Shown here: one piece after another, positions 46,275 through 54,479 of the stretch | Numbering within the stretch: the stretch's first letter is position 1 | How the letters are laid out: each line of letters opens with the position of its first letter | DNA from: JAIPGX01 sp041650475 | Lineage (GTDB): Bacteria; Babelota; Babeliae; Babelales; UASB340 | Direction of reading: 5' to 3' | Length of the DNA: 64,000 nt | Assembly (NCBI GenBank): GCA_041650475.1 | Contig: JBAZLD010000003.1 | Span: 49,755-113,754, forward strand | Made by a program: the position numbers and the translations under genes | The notes under the pieces: model-generated | The model's input: only the letters and a program-made list of their open reading frames with translations | What the model was told of the DNA's origin: nothing | Database searches by the model: none

Positions 46275-46305
46275 AAAATTTCCCCATAATAAAATTAAAT
46301 AAAAT

Positions 46306-46983
46306 TTACTTTTTTATAAATCTTAAAAATTCATCAAGTGTTTGATCTACAGTCATATTTGAATTATCAATAATTATAGCATTATTTGGAATTGTTAATG
46401 GAGCGCATTGGCGCTCCATATCTCTTTTATCTCTGATCTGTAATTCTTTTTTAATCTGTTCTAAAGTTAAATTTGAATTTTTACGCTGACTATCAGTATA
46501 AATTCTATTTGCTCTAGAATCTAAATCTGCAGTTAAATAAAATTTATAATCAGCTTTTGGAAAAACAACAGAACCGCAATCTCTGCCATCTGCAACTAAA
46601 CTATATTTTGAAGCAATATTTTGTTGAACTTCAAGCAAAAATTCACGAACTATTGGTATTGCGCTAACTATAGATGCAGGTTGATCTAGGTCAGAAAGGT
46701 ATAAATTCGCAGTCAAATTTTCTTTATCATAAAAAATTTGTGGCTCAGGCTTTTCTTTGCCAATAACATAATATTCGTATGAAATAGATTTTATAAATTC
46801 TAAATCTTTTGGAGATAATAATTCTAAATCAGATAATTTTTTTTTAAATGTATTAATTAAAACATATGCAACAGCTCTATACAATAAACCTGTATACAAA
46901 TAATAAATATTTAATTTTTCTGCCAATCTTTTTGCTACTGTACTTTTGCCACTACCTGCTGGCCCATCTATCGTTATAATCAT
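46306..46983 (-). CDS. cmk: Cytidylate kinase
   Basis: Cmk phosphorylates CMP and dCMP to diphosphates. The 225-residue protein has the P-loop DGPAGSGKST at 6-15, YLYTGLLYRAVA near 28, the family-specific NMP-binding insertion, and DGRDCGSVVFPKADYKFYLTA. Length and motif order are standard. It is preceded by a stretch carrying GC-rich inverted repeats, which separates it from recJ upstream. Confidence 0.95.
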   Translation of the reverse strand: MIITIDGPAGSGKSTVAKRLAEKLNIYYLYTGLLYRAVAYVLINTFKKKLSDLELLSPKDLEFIKSISYEYYVIGKEKPEPQIFYDKENLTANLYLSDLDQPASIVSAIPIVREFLLEVQQNIASKYSLVADGRDCGSVVFPKADYKFYLTADLDSRANRIYTDSQRKNSNLTLEQIKKELQIRDKRDMERQCAPLTIPNNAIIIDNSNMTVDQTLDEFLRFIKK

Positions 46984-46993
46984 AATAATACCC

Positions 46994-47055
46994 TTTTACG
47001 CAGGGCACCACGATGTTCGCCCAGCGCTATCATAAATTGGCCTGCATTGCAGGCA
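46994..47055 (-). repeat. GC-rich repeat, inverted copy D
   Basis: Read on the minus strand this contains TTGCCTGCAATGCAGGCCAA, then ATGATAGCGCTGGGCGAA, then GTGGTGCCCTGCG. It aligns with 47121-47195 in opposite orientation and holds its own short palindrome GCCTGC/GCAGGC. Confidence 0.65.
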
Positions 47056-47120
47056 ATTAAAAAATCTATATATAAATATAACTATATTGAAGTCTTAATT
47101 AAATTATACTCAAAAATTTA

Positions 47121-47195
47121 TCTGCCGGCACATTGCCGGCCAGCATGAGTTAGCGCTGTGCGAAGTTTTGTTGCACAAAACTGGTGCACCGCGCC
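47121..47195 (+). repeat. GC-rich repeat, inverted copy E
   Basis: CTGCCGGCACATTGCCGGCC, then ATGAGTTAGCGCTGTGCGAA, a TTTTGTTGCACAAAA hairpin and TGGTGCACCGCG. It is homologous with copy D in opposite orientation, the pair enclosing about 65 AT-rich bases. It ends just after the recJ stop. Confidence 0.65.
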
Positions 47196-47196
47196 C

Positions 47197-48918
47197 TTAA
47201 ATTTTAATATCTAAGCCCTGTAATTCTATTGAAATTTTGTCATTCCATTCATTTTTTATAACATTACATACAATATCAAAAAATTTATCACCAATATTAT
47301 TTAAAACAAAATATAAATCCGGTCTATTAAAAAATATTATAGGTTTTATTACACCATCAGCAAAAACAAAACATTTTAAGTGCTTATCTTTTAATAATTG
47401 TGGCTTATTTTGCAATGTAACATTTTTAATTAAAAAAACAGGCTGTTTATTTTGATTACCAAACGGCTCAAGCCTTTGTAAATCAAAAAGCATTTGTTTA
47501 TTTAATTCCGTAAGTTCTAATTCAGCATCAACTTCAATTTTAGGTTTCAAATCTTGAGGGTCTAATTCTTTTGCAATTTTTTTTTCTAAATTCTCTTTTA
47601 AAGCTATAATATCATCTTGATACAAAGATAAACCTGCAGCAAATGAATGTCCGCCAAAGCTTATCAAAATATTTTTATTTTCTTGCAAGGCATCAAAAAT
47701 ATTAAATTCTGGAATAGATCTACAAGAACCTTTTAAAATACCTTTTTTATTATCCAAATGAAAAAGAAAAGTAGGTTTTCCATAATTTTGCACTATTTTA
47801 CCTGCAACAAGACCAATAATTCCGGCAGGCCAAGAAGAATTTGCAGCAATTATAATATTTTCTTGTTCTAAATTTATTTTTTTTAATTCAATTGCATATT
47901 CAATTTCTTGATAAATTTTTCTATCAATTTCTTTACGCTCTTCGTTAATCGCAAATAAAATTTTACCAATTTTATTTACTTGTTCTTCGTCAGAGCTAAT
48001 TAAAAAACTTACAGCTTGCCTTGGATCATCTAATCTACCAAGAGCATTAAGTTGTGGTGCTATAGAAAAACCAATATCCAAAGAATCTAGATAACTTTTA
48101 TTTAATTTACTATTTTGAGACAAAACATTTATAGCTAAACTTTTTTGTTTATTAATTTTGCATAAACCATATTGTACCCAAAATCTATTTTCTCCCGTAA
48201 GTGGCGCAACATCTGCTATTGTACCAAGCATTAAAAGTTCATAAATTTTATCAGAAATTTCTTTATTTAATTCTTTATAAATTAAACTGACTATCTTAAA
48301 AATAATACCAACACCGGCAAAATCTTTATATGGATACATACAATTATCTTGATTAGCATTAACAATTGCTGCAGCAATCGGTAATTTATCATGAGGCCTA
48401 TGATGATCTGTTATAATCAAATCTATATTAAGTTGTTGTGCTAAGTCGGCAGCATTAAATGCAGAAATTCCATTATCAACCGTAATTATAAGTTTATAAT
48501 TATTTTGAGCAGCTTTTTGTACAAATTTTTCAGAAAGACCATATCCATCTTTAATTCTATTGGGCAAATAAAAATTTATATCGGCTCCCAATGGCAAAAG
48601 AGCAACTAGCAAAAGAGCTGTTGAAGTTATACCATCAACATCATAATCACCAAAAATAAGAATTTTTTCTTTTTTTTTTATAGCATGCAATATACGCTCA
48701 ATTGCCTTATCTATATCTTTAAATAATTTTGAATCTGCAACATCTTTTTGAAAACTTGTAAAAAGAAAAGAACTTATTTGCTCTTTATTTAAAAAACCAC
48801 GAGAACATAAAGTCCGTGCTATTGGAAAACTTAAATTAAAATCATAAGCAATTGTATTAACAATTGTTTGATCTACGTCTTTAAGCTTCCATAAAAATTT
48901 TTCACCTTTAATAAGCAC
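47197..48918 (-). CDS. recJ: Single-stranded-DNA exonuclease RecJ
   Basis: RecJ degrades ssDNA 5' to 3' in recombination and repair. The 573-residue protein carries the DHH-family motifs DYDVDG at 91-96, TVDNGIS near 146 and DHH at 171-173, with a DHHA1 domain (SFGGHSFAAGLSL) and the C-terminal OB-like part. It starts with GTG five bases after the lysS stop, so it is probably translated by coupling in a lysS-recJ operon. Confidence 0.95.
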   Translation of the reverse strand: MLIKGEKFLWKLKDVDQTIVNTIAYDFNLSFPIARTLCSRGFLNKEQISSFLFTSFQKDVADSKLFKDIDKAIERILHAIKKKEKILIFGDYDVDGITSTALLLVALLPLGADINFYLPNRIKDGYGLSEKFVQKAAQNNYKLIITVDNGISAFNAADLAQQLNIDLIITDHHRPHDKLPIAAAIVNANQDNCMYPYKDFAGVGIIFKIVSLIYKELNKEISDKIYELLMLGTIADVAPLTGENRFWVQYGLCKINKQKSLAINVLSQNSKLNKSYLDSLDIGFSIAPQLNALGRLDDPRQAVSFLISSDEEQVNKIGKILFAINEERKEIDRKIYQEIEYAIELKKINLEQENIIIAANSSWPAGIIGLVAGKIVQNYGKPTFLFHLDNKKGILKGSCRSIPEFNIFDALQENKNILISFGGHSFAAGLSLYQDDIIALKENLEKKIAKELDPQDLKPKIEVDAELELTELNKQMLFDLQRLEPFGNQNKQPVFLIKNVTLQNKPQLLKDKHLKCFVFADGVIKPIIFFNRPDLYFVLNNIGDKFFDIVCNVIKNEWNDKISIELQGLDIKI

Positions 48919-48922
48919 TAAA

Positions 48923-50446
48923 CTACTCTTTTACTTGCTGCTCGCCGCGCCTTAGCTCTTTAAGAGCGACGGCGGGCTTCATAGTTGGAAACAAAATGAC
49001 ATCTTTAATAGAAGATGTATCTGTTAAAAACATAACAAGTCTATCTATCCCTAATCCAACACCCGAAGTAGGCGGCAAACCATATTCTAAAGCTTTTATA
49101 AAATCTTCATCGTAATATTGCGCTTCTTCATTTCCAAGCTCCCTTGCTTGAACTTGTTGCTTAAATCTTTCAGCTTGATCAAAAGGATCATTTAATTCTG
49201 TATATCCATTAGCAAGCTCAACACCTGCAACAAAAAGCTCAAATCTTGATGCAATATCTTTATTTTCAGGATCACGTTTTGCCAAAGGAGAAACTTCTAC
49301 CGGAAAACCAATTATAAAAGTTGGCTGAATAATTTTAGGTTCTACAAAATTTTCAAATAATACGTAAATTTTTTCACCATAACTAGAATTTATATTTATT
49401 TCAACATGTTGAGTTTTTATTAATTTATCTATATTTTTTTCAGAAATTTGATCTTTACTAAAACCTGCAATTTTAATTAAAGAATCATACATAGTAATTT
49501 TCTTAAATGGCGCAGTAAAATCCAATTCTTGTCCTTGATAAGTAATTTTTGTTGATTCAAAATTCTCAAGAACAGCCTTTTGTATTAATTGCTCGGTTAG
49601 CGCCATGTTATCTTTATAATCAGCATATGCCATGTAAAACTCAAGCATTGTAAATTCAGGATTATGCTTTGTAGAAACACCTTCATTTCTAAAATTTCTA
49701 TTAATTTCAAAAACTCTATCAAAGCCTCCAACTACTAATCTTTTTAAATATAATTCAGGAGCAATTCGTAAATAAAGATCCATATTATATGCATTGTGAT
49801 GAGTTATAAATGGCTTTGCGCTAGCTCCACCAGGGATTACATGCAGCATTGGAGTTTCTACTTCTAAAAAATCTTTTTTTAACAAAAACTCACGTAAAGA
49901 TTGAATTATTTTAAAACGTTTTATAAATTTTTCTTTACTTTCAGGATTACTTATAAGATCTAAATATCTTTGACGATATCTTTGCTCAACATCAACTAAG
50001 CCATGATATTTCTCAGGTAAAGCATGCAAACATTTACTTAAAAGAGTTAACTCTTTTATTTTTAAAGTTATTTCCCCCATTTTTGTTTTAAAAGATGTGC
50101 CTTTGACCCAAATTATATCACCAGCATCTATTTTATTTTTAAAAAATTCAAACAGCTCATCACCAACTTCACTTTGTTTTATATAAAGCTGTAAGTTGCC
50201 AGAAACATCTTGAATATTGGCAAAAAATGTCTTGCCGTGATCTCTGATAGTCATTAAACGACCAGCCAAAGCATATTCTTTGTTTTCAGAAATATTCTGA
50301 TTGAATTCTTCTATAACTTTTTTACATGTACTATCTACAGGTTTAAATTCTGGCCAAGCAGACATACCATCTTTTTTTAATTGCTCTAGTTTTTCTAATC
50401 TAATTTGATCTTCAGTTACAGCTGATTCTGTATTTTTATTACTCAT
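48923..50446 (-). CDS. lysS: Lysyl-tRNA synthetase, class II, with a repeat-derived C-terminal tail
   Basis: LysRS charges tRNA-Lys. The 507-residue protein has the N-terminal OB domain (LAGRLMTIRDHGKTFFANIQD) and class II motifs 1-3 (FLEVETPML, FRNEGVSTKHNPEFTMLEFY, GVGLGIDRLVMFLTD). Canonical LysRS ends right after FPTMKP (E. coli ends FPAMRPVK); here 16 residues follow (AVALKELRRGEQQVKE). This tail is encoded by a GC-rich palindrome of the family found near tRNAs in this window. Confidence 0.96.
   Translation of the reverse strand: MSNKNTESAVTEDQIRLEKLEQLKKDGMSAWPEFKPVDSTCKKVIEEFNQNISENKEYALAGRLMTIRDHGKTFFANIQDVSGNLQLYIKQSEVGDELFEFFKNKIDAGDIIWVKGTSFKTKMGEITLKIKELTLLSKCLHALPEKYHGLVDVEQRYRQRYLDLISNPESKEKFIKRFKIIQSLREFLLKKDFLEVETPMLHVIPGGASAKPFITHHNAYNMDLYLRIAPELYLKRLVVGGFDRVFEINRNFRNEGVSTKHNPEFTMLEFYMAYADYKDNMALTEQLIQKAVLENFESTKITYQGQELDFTAPFKKITMYDSLIKIAGFSKDQISEKNIDKLIKTQHVEININSSYGEKIYVLFENFVEPKIIQPTFIIGFPVEVSPLAKRDPENKDIASRFELFVAGVELANGYTELNDPFDQAERFKQQVQARELGNEEAQYYDEDFIKALEYGLPPTSGVGLGIDRLVMFLTDTSSIKDVILFPTMKPAVALKELRRGEQQVKE
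48941..48978. repeat. GC-rich palindromic element, copy F, inside lysS
   Basis: It holds CCGCGCC...GGCGG outer parts and a perfect GCTCTT-T-AAGAGC inner stem. It matches the family pattern TTAGCTC...AAGAGCGACGGCGG. It is in frame with lysS and encodes most of the extra tail. Confidence 0.7.
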
Positions 50447-50462
50447 AAATTAATCCTAAATT

Positions 50463-50511
50463 CCGACAGTCAAGAACTGTCGGCTACCATAATGTCACCC
50501 CATAAAGGGGT
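50463..50511. terminator. Two adjacent hairpins between ftsB-like gene and lysS
   Basis: CCGACAGT/ACTGTCGG (8 bp, 5-base loop, 50463-50483) and ACCCC/GGGGT (50497-50511). They could end the ftsB-like transcript or structure the lysS leader. The first is GC-rich against the local background. Confidence 0.45.
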
Positions 50512-50589
50512 TCAATAAAGAATTTAAAAATATTATTAAATATAAAATATAAATATTTTTTAAAAAAAAGCTAAATATTTGCTGAATTT

Positions 50590-50868
50590 TTATAATTTTA
50601 CATAAATTAATTCGTCTGGATACCCCATCTGCAAATCTTCCCTCGCCATTTTTTCCAAATAAAAATCATCCTCTTGCCAATCTGATATTTTATTTTTTAT
50701 TTCTTTGATTTTGTTTTTCAGTTTTATAATTTTATTTTGTTGATTACAAATTTCTTTTTTTACAGCAAAATACTTCAAAATTCCAATATCACTAAAAATC
50801 ATAGAATTTAAAAAAAAGCTATACAAAAATATAAAAAACAAACTTCTAGTAATAGTTTTAATTCTCAT
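50590..50868 (-). CDS. ftsB: FtsB/DivIC-like septum formation protein
   Basis: FtsB/DivIC are small bitopic division proteins acting with FtsL and FtsQ. The 92-residue product has one N-terminal membrane segment, a coiled coil (QQNKIIKLKNKIKEIKNKI) and the family C-terminal motif FYLEKMAREDLQMGYPDELIY (compare 'yiEkiAReeLgmv.pgE'). Length is typical. It lies upstream of lysS on the same strand, separated by about 140 bases with hairpins. Confidence 0.82.
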   Translation of the reverse strand: MRIKTITRSLFFIFLYSFFLNSMIFSDIGILKYFAVKKEICNQQNKIIKLKNKIKEIKNKISDWQEDDFYLEKMAREDLQMGYPDELIYVKL

Positions 50869-50942
50869 TAGAACTCCAATTTGTTTTATTTAAAAAAATT
50901 TTTAAAAGTTTTAATAATCCAAAAAAATCATTATAATCAAAC

Positions 50943-50980
50943 CTGTCTCGCCATAGCTACTCGAAGCGAAGGCGGAGCAA
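50943..50980. repeat. GC-rich palindromic element, copy G
   Basis: CTCGCCATAGCTACTCGAAG followed by CGAAGGCGGAG; aligns with the other family members (ATAGCTAC...AAGCGAAGGCGG). It sits between divergent ftsB-like and ctpA genes, about 40 bases before the ctpA start. Confidence 0.65.
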
Positions 50981-51014
50981 TATTTATTATTATACAAAAA
51001 GAGAAGGGATTCAT

Positions 51015-52565
51015 ATGTCTTTATTAAAAATCAAAAAATTTTATTTATTTATCATAACATCTTTAATATTAGCTCAAACCTTTTCAACAGCACAAACAAA
51101 AATTAAGCCTCAATTATTATTGCCAGAAGAAACATCACAAGAAAACAATTCCAACAAACAGAAAATCAATACTGATCCAGAAAAAGATATTTATCAATGG
51201 CTAAGAACTATTTCTGAAGTTATAGCACTTGTAAACAACAAAGCATACGAAAAACCTAATTTTTCAAATTTTGTGCAAGAATCTTTAAAAGCAGCTGTTC
51301 CACATATAGATGCACATTCAGCATTTTTCTCAAATGAGAGCTATAAGGCAACTTTAGAATCAACATCTGGCGAATTTTCTGGTATAGGTGTAAGCATAAT
51401 AGGTAAAACTCCAGATGACGATGCGCTTGTAATAGTAGATGTAATTCAAGGAGGTCCAGCACAAAAAGGTGGTTTAAAATCCGGAGATAAAATAATAGAA
51501 GTCAATGGAGAAAAATTAAGAGGTCTGTCTACGGACGAAGTTTTAACAAAATTAAAAGGTAAGGTCAGCACTGAAGTAAATTTAAAAATCATAAGAGAAA
51601 AAAAGCCAATAGAATTTAAAATAAAAAGAGAAATAATAAAAGATCAAAATTCAATTTGCTATCATATTAAAGATCATGGAATATATTATTTATCTTTAAA
51701 ATTATTTACTCAAAATGCATCAAATCAAATAGAAGATTTATTAAAAAAAGCAAATGCAGGTGAATGCAAAGGTTTAATTCTAGATTTGCGAAGAAATCCA
51801 GGAGGAATTTTAGATTCTGTTGTTGATATGGCAGGTCTATTTATTGATAAAAAGTCACTTGTAGTTTCAACAAAAGATAGGTCTGGAAAAATTATTACAA
51901 AATATTATACAAACACTGAGCCTGTTTTAAAAAGTGATATTCCTATTTTTATTTTGATAGATAATTTTACAGCATCAGCATCAGAAATTTTAGCAGGATG
52001 TTTAAAATATTATTCTAACAAAGGGTTTAAAAGCATTAATAATAAAAAACCTAGAAATTTAATGGCTTTTTTAGTAGGTACTTCAACCTTTGGCAAAGGC
52101 TCAGTTCAGGAAGTAATACCAATCAGTAATGGTTGTGCTCTAAAACTTACAACTATGTTGTACTATTTGCCTAGCCAAAAATCAATTCAAGCCATCGGCA
52201 TAAAGCCAGATTTTTTAGTTAAACCTAAAATAACACCTACCGAAGAAATTAAATGGATTCAAGAACTTTATGGCAAAGAAACTTCTTTAAAACATTATAT
52301 AACACCAAAAGATGTAAAAAAAGATGAGATAGAAAAAGATAAACAAGCAAAATCAAAAGAAGAAAAAGAAAAAAGTTGGGAAGAAAAACAACAAGAAGCA
52401 ATAAATCAAGATGAACAAATTAAAACCTGTATTAATTTGATTAATATGTTAAATTTTGCAAAAAAATGTAATCCTACTTTAGTTGAAACTCGCAAAAAGG
52501 CTTTAAATTTTTTAAGACAAAATTACGTTGTAGATCAAGATATTAAACTAGAAAAGGTAAAGTAA
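51015..52565 (+). CDS. ctpA: C-terminal processing peptidase (S41 family)
   Basis: CTPs are periplasmic serine peptidases that trim envelope proteins. The 516-residue product has a signal peptide (LFIITSLILAQTFSTAQ), a PDZ domain (about 118-200, GIGVSIIG, GGPAQKGGLKSGDKIIEVNG) and the S41 core with LDLRRNPGG, Ser323 in TASASEIL and Lys361 in FGKGSVQ. The Ser-Lys spacing of 38 exceeds the usual 25 because of a Lys-rich insertion. The C-terminus adds a charged helical tail. A GAGAAGGGA ribosome site precedes the ATG. Confidence 0.93.
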   Translation: MSLLKIKKFYLFIITSLILAQTFSTAQTKIKPQLLLPEETSQENNSNKQKINTDPEKDIYQWLRTISEVIALVNNKAYEKPNFSNFVQESLKAAVPHIDAHSAFFSNESYKATLESTSGEFSGIGVSIIGKTPDDDALVIVDVIQGGPAQKGGLKSGDKIIEVNGEKLRGLSTDEVLTKLKGKVSTEVNLKIIREKKPIEFKIKREIIKDQNSICYHIKDHGIYYLSLKLFTQNASNQIEDLLKKANAGECKGLILDLRRNPGGILDSVVDMAGLFIDKKSLVVSTKDRSGKIITKYYTNTEPVLKSDIPIFILIDNFTASASEILAGCLKYYSNKGFKSINNKKPRNLMAFLVGTSTFGKGSVQEVIPISNGCALKLTTMLYYLPSQKSIQAIGIKPDFLVKPKITPTEEIKWIQELYGKETSLKHYITPKDVKKDEIEKDKQAKSKEEKEKSWEEKQQEAINQDEQIKTCINLINMLNFAKKCNPTLVETRKKALNFLRQNYVVDQDIKLEKVK

Positions 52566-52626
52566 GAAAAAAACTAGATTTTTATTTTAAAAAATTTATA
52601 ATATCAACATAATATTTGACATTAAT

Positions 52627-52703
52627 GGTGAGCGTAGCTCAGCTGGTAGAGCATCAGATTGTGGTTCTGAGGGTCGCGGGTTCGATCCCCGTCGCTCACC
52701 CCA
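52627..52703 (+). tRNA. tRNA-His (anticodon GTG), CCA encoded
   Basis: The acceptor GTGAGCG/CGCTCAC has the diagnostic extra G(-1) opposite C73. The anticodon loop TTGTGGT gives GTG. The T arm is GCGGG-TTCGATC-CCCGT and CCA is encoded at the end. First of three tRNAs in a row. Confidence 0.96.
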
Positions 52704-52767
52704 CAAAAATTAAATCTTTCATTTTTTGATATCTTTTAGTAAAATTTTAGATGAATGGTCGTCATTA

Positions 52768-52843
52768 CGGGGCGTGGCGCAGTTGGTAGCGCACTCGCTT
52801 TGGGAGCGAGGGGTCGTCAGTTCGAGTCTGACCGCCCCGACCA
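52768..52843 (+). tRNA. tRNA-Pro (anticodon TGG), CCA encoded
   Basis: The acceptor CGGGGCG/CGCCCCG, anticodon stem CTCGC/GCGAG around TTTGGGA (TGG), T arm GTCAG-TTCGAGT-CTGAC, A73 and CCA are all present. Confidence 0.96.
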
Positions 52844-52866
52844 TTTTTTATAAAAAATCTTTTTTA

Positions 52867-52940
52867 GTGCCCGTAGCTCAGTTGGATAGAGCAACGGATT
52901 TCTAATCCGTAGGTCACAGGTTCGAGTCCTGTCGGGCACA
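52867..52940 (+). tRNA. tRNA-Arg (anticodon TCT), CCA not encoded
   Basis: The acceptor GTGCCCG/CGGGCAC is intact, and the anticodon loop TTTCTAA in a CGGA/TCCG stem gives TCT. The T arm is ACAGG-TTCGAGT-CCTGT with discriminator A at 52940. As with tRNA-Arg(CCT), CCA is absent from the DNA, while tRNA-His and tRNA-Pro upstream encode it. Confidence 0.95.
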
Positions 52941-52974
52941 ATTTTTATTTCAAAATAGTAAAAGGATTAAAAAC

Positions 52975-54117
52975 TTGTGCCAAAAAAGCATTTATTCTAC
53001 CCATGACTCGCACTTTAACAAAGGTGACAAATGTTTTCTATTTTCATATTTCCCACTCAACTCATCTCTTTATGAGAAACTACCATTAAACATTTTTAAG
53101 GGAGTATCAATAGTCAAAACACCTAGCTATGCACTTAATTACGCTGAAGGCAAATTCTCTGATCAATGTGAAAATGTTGCACTTGCTGCATATGTTTATC
53201 CAGAGTACGTACTAAAATGTGGGGTTGTACATGCTTGTATTAAAATTGATAAAGATACTCAAGAAAAAGATGTTTTATTCTGGCTTATAAGTGGAGCTTT
53301 TTCAATTATAAAACCTATTTTTTTAAATACTTCAGGAGCTTTTATTTATGGTGATCAAGACGGTTTTATTTGCAAACCAGAAAAATTAGTTTATAAATCC
53401 AATTTAAGTCTTGATGCAATTAAACAACAATGCAACTTTAATAATAATCTTCTTTGCTATGATGAAAATGATTTAAAATTATTAAAAATCTTATTACTAA
53501 AGATACATTATGTATTTAGATCAAGACAAGCAAAACCTAGGCCTTTTTATAACTTACTTACATTCTTCCAGCTAACGTTTTGGGAAAAATTAAACTACGA
53601 GAGCTCTCTTTTTTCAAAAATGTTTCCCTTTTTGGATTCATTTTCTGGAAATCCAAGCAAGCAGCAAAGTAAGAATGTATCTTCAAGAATAGCCAATTTT
53701 TTACAAAACATTCCCTATCTAGCTGATAAAAAACAATTTACAAAAGAAATAATCAATGATCACTTAAAATACATTTGGGAATATCATCGATATCCCGAAT
53801 TACATGGACACCTAAAACTTCCAAAGTCACAACAACCTAATGATCAATTAAATTTATTAAACTCAGATTTTAAGTTTACCAAAGATTTGCTTGATTTATT
53901 TGAAATATCCCGTTTATGCATATACAAAATGCTGTTATTATCTAAAAAAGACTTTGAATTTTATTCTAAAATACCTATTCCTCCATTAGGACTTTCTATG
54001 CAAGAAGCTAACAACGATAACAAACAAAGAGATTCTGAAGCAGAATTATTTTTTGAGAAAACTTATGATAACCCTCCTGAATTAATAAGTTTTCTAGATT
54101 TAACAACTAAGCAATAA
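52975..54117 (+). CDS. Protein of unknown function downstream of tRNA cluster
   Basis: A 380-residue product starting with TTG nine bases after AAGGA; no in-frame ATG lies nearby. No signal peptide is seen. The N-terminal 170 residues are mixed alpha/beta with several cysteines; the C-terminal half is helical (RIANFLQNIPYLADKKQF, HLKYIWEYHRYPELHGHL, LLDLFEISRLCIYKMLLL) and ends in an acidic tail. No family is recognised. It begins 34 bases after tRNA-Arg(TCT) and heads a stretch with a second unknown gene and a PD-(D/E)XK nuclease, possibly an acquired cassette. Confidence 0.6.
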   Translation: MCQKSIYSTHDSHFNKGDKCFLFSYFPLNSSLYEKLPLNIFKGVSIVKTPSYALNYAEGKFSDQCENVALAAYVYPEYVLKCGVVHACIKIDKDTQEKDVLFWLISGAFSIIKPIFLNTSGAFIYGDQDGFICKPEKLVYKSNLSLDAIKQQCNFNNNLLCYDENDLKLLKILLLKIHYVFRSRQAKPRPFYNLLTFFQLTFWEKLNYESSLFSKMFPFLDSFSGNPSKQQSKNVSSRIANFLQNIPYLADKKQFTKEIINDHLKYIWEYHRYPELHGHLKLPKSQQPNDQLNLLNSDFKFTKDLLDLFEISRLCIYKMLLLSKKDFEFYSKIPIPPLGLSMQEANNDNKQRDSEAELFFEKTYDNPPELISFLDLTTKQ

Positions 54118-54337
54118 TGAAAAAAATAATATAAAAATCCATTTAAAACGCAATATATTTATTAGTCAAAATATCACATAAAATTCATAGTAACAATTCA
54201 TATCATAATTTTATGGCAAATTCATGATAATAATGAACAAAATATTCAACGAAGTTGAATCTAATTCATTCGCAATTTTAAAAAATATATCATTTTTTTT
54301 ATATTGACTTTGAAAAAATATTCTTTATAATATTTTT
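54118..54337 (+). other. Intergenic region upstream of the candidate RNA
   Basis: About 220 AT-rich bases after the unknown gene, without coding frame or tRNA. It contains a near-duplicate pair of short strings (ATTCATAGTAACAATTCATA and TTCATGATAATAATGAAC) that form weak dyads, and ends in a strong promoter at 54304-54331. Confidence 0.35.
54304..54331 (+). promoter_or_regulatory. Strong sigma-70-type promoter
   Basis: TTGACT at 54304-54309 and TATAAT at 54326-54331 with a 16-base spacer, the closest match to consensus noticed in this window. Transcription should begin near 54338. Confidence 0.65.
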
Positions 54338-54445
54338 TCACTTAATTAAAAATTATGGTGACTCATAATTCTTTGCCTGGAATGGCTACCTCACTCTTGA
54401 TAGAGGCTAGTAAAGTGTTGATGCACTTAAAATTTATTTTTTAAT
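54338..54445 (+). ncRNA. Candidate structured small RNA or leader
   Basis: Downstream of the strong promoter are three hairpins. AATTATG/CATAATT has a 6-base loop (54351-54370); CTACCTC/GAGGCTAG has one bulge (54386-54410); AAGTG/CACTT (54413-54428) is followed by AAAATTTATTTTTT, terminator-like. The stretch is less AT-rich than its flanks and lacks a coding frame. It is either a free small RNA or an attenuating leader of the gene at 54480. It was not matched to a known RNA family. Confidence 0.4.
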
Positions 54446-54479
54446 TATTTTAAAAAAAATTTAAATTAGTAGGAATTTT

